Of a stretch of DNA of 64,000 nt, positions 34,117-43,074 are shown piece by piece (the stretch's first letter is position 1; each line of letters opens with the position of its first letter). The position numbers and the translations under genes are program-made. The stretch is from Chryseobacterium wanjuense (GTDB lineage: Bacteria; Bacteroidota; Bacteroidia; Flavobacteriales; Weeksellaceae), in the NCBI RefSeq assembly GCF_900111495.1, contig NZ_FOIU01000001.1, positions 1,178,001 to 1,242,000 on the forward strand, read 5' to 3'. Below the pieces are notes generated by a model that was not told the origin of the DNA, ran no database searches, and saw nothing but the letters and a program-made list of their open reading frames with translations.

Positions 34117-35385
34117 ATGAAACGTAATGTAATTTCCATTGTTTTAGGAGGAGGTAGAGGAACGAGATTGTTTCCTTTAACGTATTCAAGGTCAAAACCG
34201 GCTGTGCCGATCGCGGGGAAATACAGATTGGTTGATATTCCTATTTCAAATTGTTTAAACTCAGGATTGAACAAAATTCTTGTTTTAACCCAGTTTAATT
34301 CAGCTTCTTTAAATTCACACATCAAAAACTCTTATCACTTTGATATTTTCAGCAAAGGTTTTGTGGATATTTTGGCTGCAGAACAGAATGTTGAAAACGA
34401 CAATTGGTATCAGGGAACGGCAGATGCAGTTCGCCAGTCGATGAAGCATTTGGAAAAGTATGATTATGATTATATTTTAATTCTTTCCGGAGATCAGCTT
34501 TATCAGATGGATTTCAGGGAAATGCTGGACTTCCATATTGAAAAAGGAGGAGATGTAACGATCGCAACGATCCCGGTGAATGCTAAAGATGCAACAGGTT
34601 TCGGAATTTTAAGCTCCGACGATGAAGGCAATATCACCTCTTTCGTTGAAAAACCAAGCTACGAAATGCTGGAAGGTCTGAAATCTGAAGTTTCCGAAAA
34701 TAACAAACATAAAGGAAAAGAATATCTTGCCTCGATGGGGATTTATATTTTCACGAAAAGTATTCTTAAAAAAATGTTTGATGAAGGAGCCGGAGACGAT
34801 TTCGGAAAAGACATTATTCCAAGCTCCATCGGGAAATATACGACATTAAGCTACCAGTTTGAAGGCTATTGGACAGACATCGGTACCATCGAATCTTTCT
34901 ACGAAGCCAATATTGATCTGTGTCAGGACTTTCCACAGTTTAATCTTTTCTCTTCATCACCGATTTATACGAGAGCGAGAATGCTTCCGCCTTCAAAAAT
35001 CAACGGTTCTTATGTAAGTAAGGCGGTTTTCGGGGATGGATGTATCATTATGGCCGATAAAATCGAAAATTCGGTGATCGGAAACAGAACCCGGATCGAC
35101 AAGGGAAGTACGATCGTAAATTCTTACGTAATGGGAGCAGATTTCTATCAAAATACTGCAGAAATTGTAATTAATGATCAAAAAGGCCTGCCAAACATGG
35201 GAATCGGAAAATATTGCTATATCGAAAAAGCCATTTTAGATAAAAACTGCTATATCGGAGACAATGTCAGAATTATCGGCGGAAAACATTTGGCAGACGG
35301 AGATTACGGAACACACTCGGTTCAGGACGGAATTGTTGTCGTGAAAAAAGGGGCGGTTCTTACTCCGGGGACTCATATTGGGTGA
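34117..35385 (+). CDS. glgC: Glucose-1-phosphate adenylyltransferase
   Basis: 422 aa. N-terminal nucleotidyltransferase signature GGGRGTRLFPLTYSRSKPA (10-28), then PIAGKYRLVDIPISNCLNSG, SGDQLYQMD, FGILSSDDEGNI with FVEKP, and YWTDIGTIESFYEAN; the C-terminal third is a left-handed beta helix (GDGCIIMADKIENSVIGN). Makes ADP-glucose from Glc-1-P and ATP, the regulated step of bacterial glycogen synthesis. Last gene of the operon, closed by the terminator at 35433. Confidence 0.96.
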   Translation: MKRNVISIVLGGGRGTRLFPLTYSRSKPAVPIAGKYRLVDIPISNCLNSGLNKILVLTQFNSASLNSHIKNSYHFDIFSKGFVDILAAEQNVENDNWYQGTADAVRQSMKHLEKYDYDYILILSGDQLYQMDFREMLDFHIEKGGDVTIATIPVNAKDATGFGILSSDDEGNITSFVEKPSYEMLEGLKSEVSENNKHKGKEYLASMGIYIFTKSILKKMFDEGAGDDFGKDIIPSSIGKYTTLSYQFEGYWTDIGTIESFYEANIDLCQDFPQFNLFSSSPIYTRARMLPPSKINGSYVSKAVFGDGCIIMADKIENSVIGNRTRIDKGSTIVNSYVMGADFYQNTAEIVINDQKGLPNMGIGKYCYIEKAILDKNCYIGDNVRIIGGKHLADGDYGTHSVQDGIVVVKKGAVLTPGTHIG

Positions 35386-35432
35386 GAGGCTCTTATCTGT
35401 CTTTAGAAAAAAAATTAATCCTTAGTAAAATA

Positions 35433-35454
35433 AAGCCTCTGTAAAAAGGGGCTT
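35433..35454 (+). terminator. Terminator of the glycogen operon
   Basis: 8-bp stem (35433-35440 with 35447-35454, one G-T pair), 6-nt loop, preceded by A-rich and followed by TTTA; flanking GTAAAA/TTTTAC may extend the stem. Confidence 0.65.
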
Positions 35455-35469
35455 TTACAATGATGAAAC

Positions 35470-36450
35470 ATGAGTAAATTATTTTATAAAATATTTTTAA
35501 TCTCAATTATTTTTATAAGCACATTTTATAAATCTCAAATAGTCACTGTTCGAGGGGTTGTAAAAGATTCTTTAAATATCAATAACTTTATATCAATTAG
35601 TGTCAATGATACAATAAACAAGTTTAGAGACAAAGTATTTAAGGATGAAACATTTAAAAATAAGAACTGGAATAAGTATGATGAATTAGTAAAAAAATTT
35701 AGCACTTTCCCTGATTATCCTGATGGAAATTATAATATAACAGCAAAGCTAACCGATACATTGTATTTCCATAAGAGAGATTATATCACACAGAAATATA
35801 AAGTTGCGGATATAATCAATAAAAATATAAAAGTTATTTTAAAACCAAGACCTTGCATTCCTTACAAAAAATGTGACCAAAAAGTTCCTTCAAGACTTTA
35901 TGCTTTTGTTGGTAAGAAAATAGACGTTTCTTATGTGGATCAATCCAAGTATTGCGGAATATCGTTAGATAGTGAATATAAGGCAGAATATGAAATAGAA
36001 CAAGAGCTGAATGAACATTATCCTAACTCAAAAATTATTTTTACCGCATATGATCATAATAGTATGTATGAATACGATTTTAGTAATTACGATAATGTAT
36101 TACTTTTTATTGAAGAATATTGTGATGAATTGGTTAAAGATCATTTTTTTCCGGTCTATAAAACTACAGACGGGAGGTGGGCAAGCCCGATAAAACTTAG
36201 AGATGAGCATTATTATAATTCTGATAAATTTAAGCCTATAAATATCAATTTTGAAAAATCAGTTAGTTTTGATTTATTAACAACTAACAGTAACCCATCT
36301 GAAGAACAAATTGCTCAGTTAAAACAATTCAAATTTCCAGAAAAGTATTACAAAATAGAAAATGGAAAAGCAATTCCAATCGCAGGAAGATATGTTGAAG
36401 ATTTGGTGGAACTTTGGAAAGAGATTTCGGAGAAAAATAAAACAAAATAA
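35470..36450 (+). CDS. Secreted hypothetical protein
   Basis: 326 aa with an N-terminal signal peptide (MSKLFYKIFLISIIFISTFYKS, cleavage likely before QIVTV). The next stretch (VTVRGVVKDSLNINNFISISVNDT) recalls the start of a carboxypeptidase-regulatory-like beta sandwich, but without the usual glycine pattern. Tyrosine- and lysine-rich throughout, cysteines at about 133, 139 and 161 may form a disulfide. The AT content is visibly higher than in neighbours. Function unknown. Confidence 0.7.
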   Translation: MSKLFYKIFLISIIFISTFYKSQIVTVRGVVKDSLNINNFISISVNDTINKFRDKVFKDETFKNKNWNKYDELVKKFSTFPDYPDGNYNITAKLTDTLYFHKRDYITQKYKVADIINKNIKVILKPRPCIPYKKCDQKVPSRLYAFVGKKIDVSYVDQSKYCGISLDSEYKAEYEIEQELNEHYPNSKIIFTAYDHNSMYEYDFSNYDNVLLFIEEYCDELVKDHFFPVYKTTDGRWASPIKLRDEHYYNSDKFKPININFEKSVSFDLLTTNSNPSEEQIAQLKQFKFPEKYYKIENGKAIPIAGRYVEDLVELWKEISEKNKTK

Positions 36451-36497
36451 ATTCTCATCAAAACAATCAACATATTGGTCACTCTTGTTATTTTCTA

Positions 36498-36505
36498 TAC
36501 ATTTG
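36498..36505 (+). promoter_or_regulatory. -7 promoter element directly before the SRPBCC gene
   Basis: TACATTTG ends 4 bp before the ATG at 36510. With the normal distance to the start site the transcript would begin at or next to the A of ATG. Confidence 0.4.
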
Positions 36506-36509
36506 TGCG

Positions 36510-37550
36510 ATGCGTTTTTTTAAAATCATAGCGGTAATTATTGTATTGTTGGTGGGAGCCTATGCTGCTTCCATGTACTATTTTGTGGATGAAAGTAAAA
36601 ACTTTAAGATCGAAAAGGAGATCGATTATCCTGTCGAGAAAGTTTTTAACCAGTTCAATAATCTGCAGAATTTCACACGTTGGAACAATTTCTTTACCAG
36701 TTCCCAATCGGTTGATATTGATTATTATACGCCTTACGAAGGGCAGGGAAGTTCCATCAGTTATGCAGATCAGAAAAACGATACGGATGGGGAAATGTTC
36801 ATTCGTTACGAAAATCCGAACAAAACATTAAGGTATCAGCTTTTTGAGGAAAGAAACGAAAATCCTACGGTTGTAGATGTACAGTTTAAGCCTGTTTCTG
36901 CTACCAGAACAAAAATCACCTGGGTTGTTCATACTCCAAAATTGTCTGTTTTAAGAAGAGTTGAAAATTTTTGGACAGAAGACCGTTTTGCCGAAAATAT
37001 TGATAAGAGTATGGCAAATCTTAAAAATGTTTTAAGCAATAAGGTGGAAAAGGATAATCAGATGGCGGCGATTAAATACGACAGCCTGATGGTGGAAAAT
37101 GAAGAATCAAAACTTTTATTGGGAATTAATGTCAGTACGTCAAATAAAAAAGATGCACTTTACAAAAATATTGTGATGAATTATAATAAAGTCTACAATT
37201 ATGTAACGATGGATCTTGGCAAAAGGGAAGACGAAATCGGCTTCACGACACTCATCACCGATGCCGACAATTACAAGGATAAAGAAGTGTCATACTATCT
37301 GGGAATTCCTTTGTCTAAAAAGTTTGGTGTTACAGATAACAACTTTAGTTTCAGAACGATAAATGCTTCTCAGGTCTATGTGATGTATTACAAAGGAACA
37401 TACGAAGGCAGAATAAAAGCAGTTCAGCAGCTGATCCAAAAAGCAAAAAAAGATGAAATGCGTTTTGGGGATATCGGCCAGACTTTCCTCGAACGTCCTA
37501 TGGAAGGTCAGCCCGTCAATATGAAGCTCTCCTTGTCGGTGTATAAGTAG
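36510..37550 (+). CDS. Membrane-anchored SRPBCC/GyrI-like protein
   Basis: 346 aa. One N-terminal membrane helix (FFKIIAVIIVLLVGAYAASMYYF), then an SRPBCC (polyketide cyclase-like) ligand-binding fold from about 28 to 165 (KIEKEIDYPVEKVFNQFNNL, TRWNNFF, KTLRYQLFEERNENP, TKITWVVH), then a C-terminal part (about 190-346; GEDEIGFTT-like KREDEIGFTTLI, VMYYKGTYEGR) like the effector-binding GyrI domain. Common, uncharacterised in Flavobacteriia. Probably binds a small hydrophobic ligand at the periplasmic face of the inner membrane. Confidence 0.8.
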   Translation: MRFFKIIAVIIVLLVGAYAASMYYFVDESKNFKIEKEIDYPVEKVFNQFNNLQNFTRWNNFFTSSQSVDIDYYTPYEGQGSSISYADQKNDTDGEMFIRYENPNKTLRYQLFEERNENPTVVDVQFKPVSATRTKITWVVHTPKLSVLRRVENFWTEDRFAENIDKSMANLKNVLSNKVEKDNQMAAIKYDSLMVENEESKLLLGINVSTSNKKDALYKNIVMNYNKVYNYVTMDLGKREDEIGFTTLITDADNYKDKEVSYYLGIPLSKKFGVTDNNFSFRTINASQVYVMYYKGTYEGRIKAVQQLIQKAKKDEMRFGDIGQTFLERPMEGQPVNMKLSLSVYK

Positions 37551-37620
37551 ATTCCTGAAAATTATTTCTTTCATAGTTATTTTTAATGATTTAAGGCTGT
37601 TCCACCTCGGTTTTTTTTAT

Positions 37621-37628
37621 TAAATTTG
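37621..37628 (+). promoter_or_regulatory. -7 promoter element for sucA
   Basis: TAAATTTG, 46 bp before the sucA ATG, preceded by a T run. No clear -33. Confidence 0.4.
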
Positions 37629-37674
37629 AAGATTAATTCTACAAACAAAATTTAATAATAGATAAACTGTAATA

Positions 37675-40491
37675 ATGGACAGATTTTCATTCCTAAACGC
37701 AGCTCATTCTCAATTAATTGAGGATTTATACCAACAGTACTTAAAATACCCGGATTCTTTAGAACCATCATGGAAAGCCTTCTTTCAAGGCTTCGATTTT
37801 GCTTTGGAGAACTATGGTGACGACGAAAACATCCAATATATCCAGGCACCAGCCAACGTTGTTCCCGCTGTACAGCAAGCTACTCAGGCAGCAGCAAACG
37901 GAGAGGTTCCGGAGCACATCAAGAAAGAATTTAAAGTAGTAAACCTTATCGAGGCTTACAGAACGAGAGGTCACTTGTTTACTAAAACAAACCCTGTCAG
38001 AGAAAGAAGACACTATACTCCTACGCTGGATATCGAAAATTTCGGTCTTAGCAAGGAAGATTTAAATACAAAATTCAACTGCGCCGTTGAAACAGGAATG
38101 AAAGAGCCTGCAACATTACAGGAGCTTATCACTCACCTGGAGAACATTTACTGTGATTCTATCGGGGTTGAATATACGTACATCAACAATGTTGAAGAGA
38201 AAGATTTCATCAAAAAATGGCTTCAGGTAAATGAAAACCATCCTAATCTTTCAGCGAACGAAAAAACTGAAATTTTATTAAAGTTAAATCAGGCTGTAGC
38301 ATTTGAAAATTATCTTCACACAAAATTTGTCGGACAAAAAAGATTCTCACTGGAAGGTGGTGAAACATTGATTCCTGCATTGGATCAGCTGATCTCAAGA
38401 TCTTCTCAGTTGGGCGTAGATGAGGTTGTTCTAGGGATGGCTCACAGAGGGAGACTGAATGTACTTACAAACATTTTCGGAAAGTCTTACAAGCAGATTT
38501 TCTCAGAATTTGAAGGAAAAGAATTTGAAGAAGACGTATTCTCTGGTGACGTGAAATATCACTTGGGTTCATCCAAAAAAATAAAAACAGCTTCAGGAGA
38601 AGAAGTTTCTATTAACCTTACTCCGAATCCATCTCACCTTGAGACGGTTGCTGCCCTTGTAGAAGGTATCTGCCGCGCAAAAGTAGATGATAAATATAAA
38701 GGAGATTATTCTAAAATTTTACCGATCGTCATTCATGGTGATGGGGCTATCGCTGGTCAGGGTATTGCTTACGAAGTTGCTCAGATGATGACTTTGGAAG
38801 GGTACAGAACGGGTGGTACGGTGCATATCGTTGTGAATAACCAGGTTTCGTTTACTACCAATTATATGGATGCAAGATCTTCTACCTATTGTACAGATAT
38901 TGCAAAAGTAACGGAATCTCCTGTAATGCACGTAAATGCTGATGATGCAGAAGCAGTGGTTCATGCGATCCATTTTGCTGCAGATTTCAGAGCTAAATTC
39001 GGTAAAGACGTTTATATCGACTTATTAGGATACAGAAAATATGGTCACAACGAAGGTGATGAACCAAGATTTACACAGCCTAATTTATATAAAACAATTT
39101 CTAAACATCCGAATCCGAGAGAGATTTATAAAGATAAATTAATCAACGACAGCGTTATTTCAAACGATGTTCTTAAGACAATGGAAACAGACTTCAAAGC
39201 ACTTTTGGATAAAGACTTTGATGCTTCCAAAGAAATCGAGAAAAACGTGATGGATCTGTTTATGGCAGAAGACTGGACAAACTATCCGATCGGAAAAAGA
39301 GGAGCAGTTCAATTGCCTGTTGACACAAAATATGACTTGGCTAAGTTGAAAGAATTGGCAATTAAAATGTCAACACTTCCGGCTGATAAGAAGTTCATTA
39401 ATAAAATTACAAGACTTTTCGAAAACCGTATCAAGGCGATCGAAGGAAACTCATTAGATTGGGCACTAGGAGAGTGGTTGGCGTATGCTACATTGCTTAC
39501 TGAAGGTCACAACATAAGAATTTCCGGAGAAGATGTGGAAAGAGGAACATTCTCTCACAGACATGCCGTAGTGAAAACGGAAGATACGGAAGAAGAATAT
39601 ATCCCGTTAAGACATGTTTCTGAAAATAGATTTGATGTTTACAATTCTCACCTTTCAGAATATGGTGTTTTAGGTTTCGATTACGGATATGCGATGGCTT
39701 CTCCGAATACATTGACAGTCTGGGAAGCTCAGTTTGGTGACTTCGTAAATGGTGCTCAGATTATTGTTGACCAATATTTGGCTGCTGCAGAAGAAAAATG
39801 GAAAATTCAGGATGGTTTGGTAATGTTGTTGCCTCACGGTTCGGAAGGACAGGGTGCAGAACACTCTTCAGCAAGACTGGAAAGATTCTTAACACTTTGT
39901 GCCAATGAAAACATGGTGGTAGCAAACATCACTTCACCGGCCAACTATTTCCACTTGTTGAGAAGACAGTTGAAATGGGCTTTCAGAAAGCCGCTAGTGG
40001 TGATGAGTCCAAAATCTTTATTGAGACATCCAAAAGTGGTTTCTCCTCTTGAAGATTTCGCAAACGGTTCGTTCCAGCCAATCTTAGATGATCCGGCTGC
40101 AGATCCTAAAAAAGTAGAAAAATTAGTTCTTTGTTCAGGTAAATTATACTTCGAATTATTAGCTAAAAAAGAAGAATTAAATGCTGAGAATATTGCATTG
40201 GTAAGATTTGAGCAGCTATACCCTCTTCAGACAGATGCTATTGAAGCGATTTTCAATAAATATGAAAACAGAAAAGAACTTGTTTGGGCTCAGGAAGAAC
40301 CTGAAAATATGGGCGCTTGGTCTTATATCCTGAGAAACTTCAGAGATACAGGAATCCAGGTAATTGCTCCGGTTCCAAGTGGTGCTCCAGCTCCTGGTAG
40401 CCACAAAATGTTTGAGAAAAACCAAAATGCAGTGATCAACAGAGTATTCGACAGAAACGATGCTCCTATAAAAAGACCTGTAACAGCTTAA
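37675..40491 (+). CDS. sucA: 2-oxoglutarate dehydrogenase E1 component
   Basis: 938 aa thiamine-diphosphate enzyme that decarboxylates 2-oxoglutarate in the TCA cycle and passes the succinyl group to the E2 lipoyl arm. The N terminus (FLNAAHSQLIEDLYQQYLK, PSWKAFFQGF) is the E2-binding segment; ThDP-site motifs are GMAHRGRLNVL, IHGDGAIAGQGIAYE followed about 30 residues later by VNNQVSFTTN, and GHNEGDEP. C-terminal transketolase-like half includes LPHGSEGQGAEHSSARLERFL. Forms an operon with sucB 122 bp downstream. Confidence 0.97.
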   Translation: MDRFSFLNAAHSQLIEDLYQQYLKYPDSLEPSWKAFFQGFDFALENYGDDENIQYIQAPANVVPAVQQATQAAANGEVPEHIKKEFKVVNLIEAYRTRGHLFTKTNPVRERRHYTPTLDIENFGLSKEDLNTKFNCAVETGMKEPATLQELITHLENIYCDSIGVEYTYINNVEEKDFIKKWLQVNENHPNLSANEKTEILLKLNQAVAFENYLHTKFVGQKRFSLEGGETLIPALDQLISRSSQLGVDEVVLGMAHRGRLNVLTNIFGKSYKQIFSEFEGKEFEEDVFSGDVKYHLGSSKKIKTASGEEVSINLTPNPSHLETVAALVEGICRAKVDDKYKGDYSKILPIVIHGDGAIAGQGIAYEVAQMMTLEGYRTGGTVHIVVNNQVSFTTNYMDARSSTYCTDIAKVTESPVMHVNADDAEAVVHAIHFAADFRAKFGKDVYIDLLGYRKYGHNEGDEPRFTQPNLYKTISKHPNPREIYKDKLINDSVISNDVLKTMETDFKALLDKDFDASKEIEKNVMDLFMAEDWTNYPIGKRGAVQLPVDTKYDLAKLKELAIKMSTLPADKKFINKITRLFENRIKAIEGNSLDWALGEWLAYATLLTEGHNIRISGEDVERGTFSHRHAVVKTEDTEEEYIPLRHVSENRFDVYNSHLSEYGVLGFDYGYAMASPNTLTVWEAQFGDFVNGAQIIVDQYLAAAEEKWKIQDGLVMLLPHGSEGQGAEHSSARLERFLTLCANENMVVANITSPANYFHLLRRQLKWAFRKPLVVMSPKSLLRHPKVVSPLEDFANGSFQPILDDPAADPKKVEKLVLCSGKLYFELLAKKEELNAENIALVRFEQLYPLQTDAIEAIFNKYENRKELVWAQEEPENMGAWSYILRNFRDTGIQVIAPVPSGAPAPGSHKMFEKNQNAVINRVFDRNDAPIKRPVTA

Positions 40492-40493
40492 TT

Positions 40494-40570
40494 AAAATAG
40501 AAGTTAGAAATTAGAGATTAGAAGTTAGAATTTTAAAAGTCTTTTTGTCTTTTATCTATTTTCTTAAAAT
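40494..40570. repeat. Heptamer-phased tract between sucA and sucB
   Basis: From just after the sucA stop, units AAAATAG, AAGTTAG, AAATTAG, AGATTAG, AAGTTAG, AATTTTA follow in one 7-bp phase (40494-40535). The next 35 bp are pyrimidine-rich with a weaker 7-bp rhythm that reads similarly on the other strand (CTTTTAT, CTATTTT), as if a palindrome of two opposed tracts. Confidence 0.7.
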
Positions 40571-40613
40571 CTAAAAAAGAAATAATAATCAATAAAAAAA
40601 TAAAAAATACGAT

Positions 40614-41879
40614 ATGTCAGTTTTAGAAATGAAAGTTCCTTCACCGGGCGAATCAATTACGGAAGTTGAAATCGCAACTTGGCTTGTAAAAGATGGTGAT
40701 TATGTAGAAAAAGATCAACCTATCGCTGAAGTAGATTCAGACAAAGCTACTCTTGAATTGCCAGCTGAACAAAGTGGAATTATTACTTTAAAAGCAGAAG
40801 AAGGTGACGTGGTACAAGTAGGTCAGGTAGTTTGTTTAATTGATATGGATGCTCCAAAACCTGCAGGTGGAAGTGCTCCTGCTGCTGAAGCTCCTAAAAA
40901 GGAAGAGGCTCCGAAAGCGGCTGAACCAGCTAAACAAGAAGCTCCAAAACCAGCGGCTCAACCTGTTGCAGCTGCGGCGACTCAAACGTATGCAACCGGA
41001 GCTCCATCTCCTGCTGCAAAGAAAATTCTTGACGAAAAAGGTATCGATGCCGGACAGGTTTCCGGAAGTGGAAGAGACGGAAGAATCACTAAAACTGACG
41101 CTGAATTGGCTGCTGTTCCTGCAATGGGAGGAAGCGCGCTTTCAGCTACTGGTTCCAGATCTACTACTACGACTAAACTTTCTGTTCTTAGAAGAAAAGT
41201 AGCGCAAAGATTAGTTTCTGTAAAGAATGAAACAGCGATGTTAACGACTTTCAATGAAGTTGACATGTCTGAAATCTTCAGAATCAGAAAACAATATAAA
41301 GATGAATTTGCTCAAAAACACGGAATCGGACTTGGTTTCATGTCTTTCTTCACAAAAGCGGTTACAAGAGCATTACAGATGTATCCGGATGTGAATGCAT
41401 CGATCGACGGAGATTTCAAAATTAATTACGATTTCTGCGATATTTCGGTAGCGGTTTCTGGGCCTAAAGGATTAATGGTTCCGGTATTGAGAAATGCTGA
41501 GAATATGACTTTCAGAGGAGTTGAAGCAAACATCAAAAATCTTGCAGAAAGAGTAAGAGACGGAAAAATCACTGTTGACGAAATGACAGGTGGTACATTC
41601 ACAATTACAAATGGTGGTGTATTCGGGTCTATGTTGTCTACACCGATTATCAACCCTCCTCAATCTGCGATCTTAGGAATGCACAATATCATCCAAAGAC
41701 CGGTAGCGGTTGACGGGCAGGTGGTAATCCGTCCAATGATGTATGTAGCAATGTCTTACGACCACAGAATTATCGACGGAAGAGAGTCTGTAGGATTCCT
41801 TGTTGCGGTAAAAGAAGGTATCGACAACCCTGTTGAAATCTTAATGGGAGGTGACGAAAGAAAAGCCCTTGAATTATAA
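40614..41879 (+). CDS. sucB: Dihydrolipoyl succinyltransferase, 2-oxoglutarate dehydrogenase E2
   Basis: 421 aa. Lipoyl domain 1-80 with lipoyl-lysine K44 ([10 protein letters not shown]); a flexible linker rich in Ala, Pro, Lys and Glu (about 83-122); peripheral subunit-binding domain [19 protein letters not shown] with [10 protein letters not shown]; and the catalytic acyltransferase domain ending with [16 protein letters not shown], which has the active-site His. Transfers succinyl from lipoate to CoA. Terminator follows at 41919. Confidence 0.96.
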   Translation: MSVLEMKVPSPGESITEVEIATWLVKDGDYVEKDQPIAEVDSDKATLELPAEQSGIITLKAEEGDVVQVGQVVCLIDMDAPKPAGGSAPAAEAPKKEEAPKAAEPAKQEAPKPAAQPVAAAATQTYATGAPSPAAKKILDEKGIDAGQVSGSGRDGRITKTDAELAAVPAMGGSALSATGSRSTTTTKLSVLRRKVAQRLVSVKNETAMLTTFNEVDMSEIFRIRKQYKDEFAQKHGIGLGFMSFFTKAVTRALQMYPDVNASIDGDFKINYDFCDISVAVSGPKGLMVPVLRNAENMTFRGVEANIKNLAERVRDGKITVDEMTGGTFTITNGGVFGSMLSTPIINPPQSAILGMHNIIQRPVAVDGQVVIRPMMYVAMSYDHRIIDGRESVGFLVAVKEGIDNPVEILMGGDERKALEL

Positions 41880-41918
41880 AAAATTATAGCTTTTAAGCAA
41901 TTTATAATATAAAATTCT

Positions 41919-41944
41919 AATCTCGTCTTGAAAAAGGCGAGATT
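41919..41944 (+). terminator. Terminator of sucA-sucB
   Basis: 11-bp stem (41919-41929 with 41934-41944, one G-T pair), GAAA tetraloop, followed by TTTTGT. Confidence 0.9.
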
Positions 41945-41970
41945 TTTGTATATATTTAGAAAATACTAAG

Positions 41971-42360
41971 ATGATGTTCTCAAAAATGACTTCAAATATC
42001 AAAGTTTCAGTAATACCTGAATATGATAGCAAAAATAGTTATCCATCTGAAAACAGATATGTTTTTAAGTATAACATTACCATTGAAAATGACGGAAGTT
42101 TTCCTATAAAAATTCTTAAAAGAAAGTGGTTGATTTTCGATGTTGGGTTTGGATACACAGAGATTATTGGTGACGGAGTGATCGGTTTGACACCGGAAAT
42201 TCCGAGTGGTGAAAATTTTGCTTATTTTTCCAATGTAATGCTTCGCTCCGGAGTAGGGAATATGAGTGGAAAATACCTCGTAAAAAACATGGAAACACAG
42301 GAAAATTTCGAAATAGATATTCCTAAGTTTAATCTATTGTCTGAAGTTTTAAGTAATTAA
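41971..42360 (+). CDS. apaG: ApaG-domain protein
   Basis: 129 aa, the normal ApaG length (Co2+/Mg2+ efflux-associated protein, DUF525). Fibronectin-like beta fold: VSVIPEYDSKNSYPSENRYVF, YNITIENDGSFPIKILKRKW, then the signature GDGVIGLTPEIPSGENFAY and MSGKYLVKN. The biochemical role is unclear; in eukaryotes the domain occurs in FBXO3 and PolDIP2. ATGs at 41971, 41974 and 41986 are possible; the last would begin TSNIKVSV and match the usual family start best. Confidence 0.92.
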   Translation: MMFSKMTSNIKVSVIPEYDSKNSYPSENRYVFKYNITIENDGSFPIKILKRKWLIFDVGFGYTEIIGDGVIGLTPEIPSGENFAYFSNVMLRSGVGNMSGKYLVKNMETQENFEIDIPKFNLLSEVLSN

Positions 42361-42402
42361 TGTATGACCAAAAAGCTCGAATCTCGCAGCTCGTATCATA
42401 AA
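42361..42402. repeat. Six-heptamer tract exactly filling the gap between two convergent stop codons
   Basis: The 42 bp between the apaG stop and the exonuclease stop divide into six heptamers with a shared pattern, for instance GCTCGAA, TCTCGCA, GCTCGTA. The first 17 bases are identical to 3965-3981 in the metE leader. Confidence 0.75.
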
Positions 42403-42957
42403 CTAAAGCTTTTTAATCTTCGGCTTCATATAATCAGCAACTTCTTCATTGCTGGTGAGAAATAATTTTTCAAAAGCCAGCAAAGAAATTTTAGCACAAA
42501 CTTCTGCATCGTCGCCCGCTCTGTGATGGTTAAACTTAATTTGGTGATATTCAGCCAAATGTTTCAATCCGTATTTGGGTAGGTAATTCCATGTTTTTTT
42601 GGCTAATTGGATGCTGCATAAATAATTCAGTTTCGGCGTAAACATTCCGTAGTGATTCAGGCAGCCTCGTAAAACGCCTGCGTCAAAACCTGCATTATGA
42701 GCAATCATTAATGTTCCGTACATCATTTCCTCCACCTCATACCAGATTTCATCGAAAGTAGGGGCATCCTTCACATGATCCGGTAAAATGCCGTGAACAT
42801 CTACATTAAAAGGATTAAAATAAGGAAAGCTGGGAGGTTTTATCAACCATGTTTTGGTCTCAACAATTTTAGAATCCTGTACAATACAAATGCCCAACTC
42901 ACACGCCGAATTCCTCTCGTGTGTAGCTGTTTCGAAATCTAATGCACAAAAATCCAT
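42403..42957 (-). CDS. 3'-5' exonuclease, DnaQ/epsilon-like (DEDDh)
   Basis: 184 aa. All five catalytic residues are present: D7 and E9 (ALDFETA), D92 (AHNAGFDAGVL), H145 and D150 (NHHRAGDDAEVCAK). Stand-alone epsilon-like exonuclease domain without a BRCT or GIY-YIG fusion, so either a proofreading subunit paralogue or a repair/RNA-trimming nuclease. Cytosolic. First gene of no obvious operon: the next gene downstream is apaG in convergent orientation. Confidence 0.92.
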   Translation of the reverse strand: MDFCALDFETATHERNSACELGICIVQDSKIVETKTWLIKPPSFPYFNPFNVDVHGILPDHVKDAPTFDEIWYEVEEMMYGTLMIAHNAGFDAGVLRGCLNHYGMFTPKLNYLCSIQLAKKTWNYLPKYGLKHLAEYHQIKFNHHRAGDDAEVCAKISLLAFEKLFLTSNEEVADYMKPKIKKL

Positions 42958-43074
42958 TTAAAATTGTTTAAATTATTGTTCAATGTTTAAAGTTTTGGGT
43001 TCAATGCTTTGAGTTTAATGTTCTTTACTCACCATTCCGATCTCAACACGGAACTCAAAACCCGAAACTCGGAT
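42958..43074. repeat. Long heptamer-phased tract between the exonuclease and GT2 genes
   Basis: About 16 units in one phase fill the 117-bp gap. TTCAATG occurs at 42979 and 43000, 21 bp (three units) apart, with related units TTTAATG, CTTTGAG. The second half switches to C/A-rich units (CAAAACC, CGAAACT, CTCAACA), the reverse-complement style of the first half, so the tract is a degenerate palindrome. It ends at the GT2 stop codon (43075). Confidence 0.75.
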
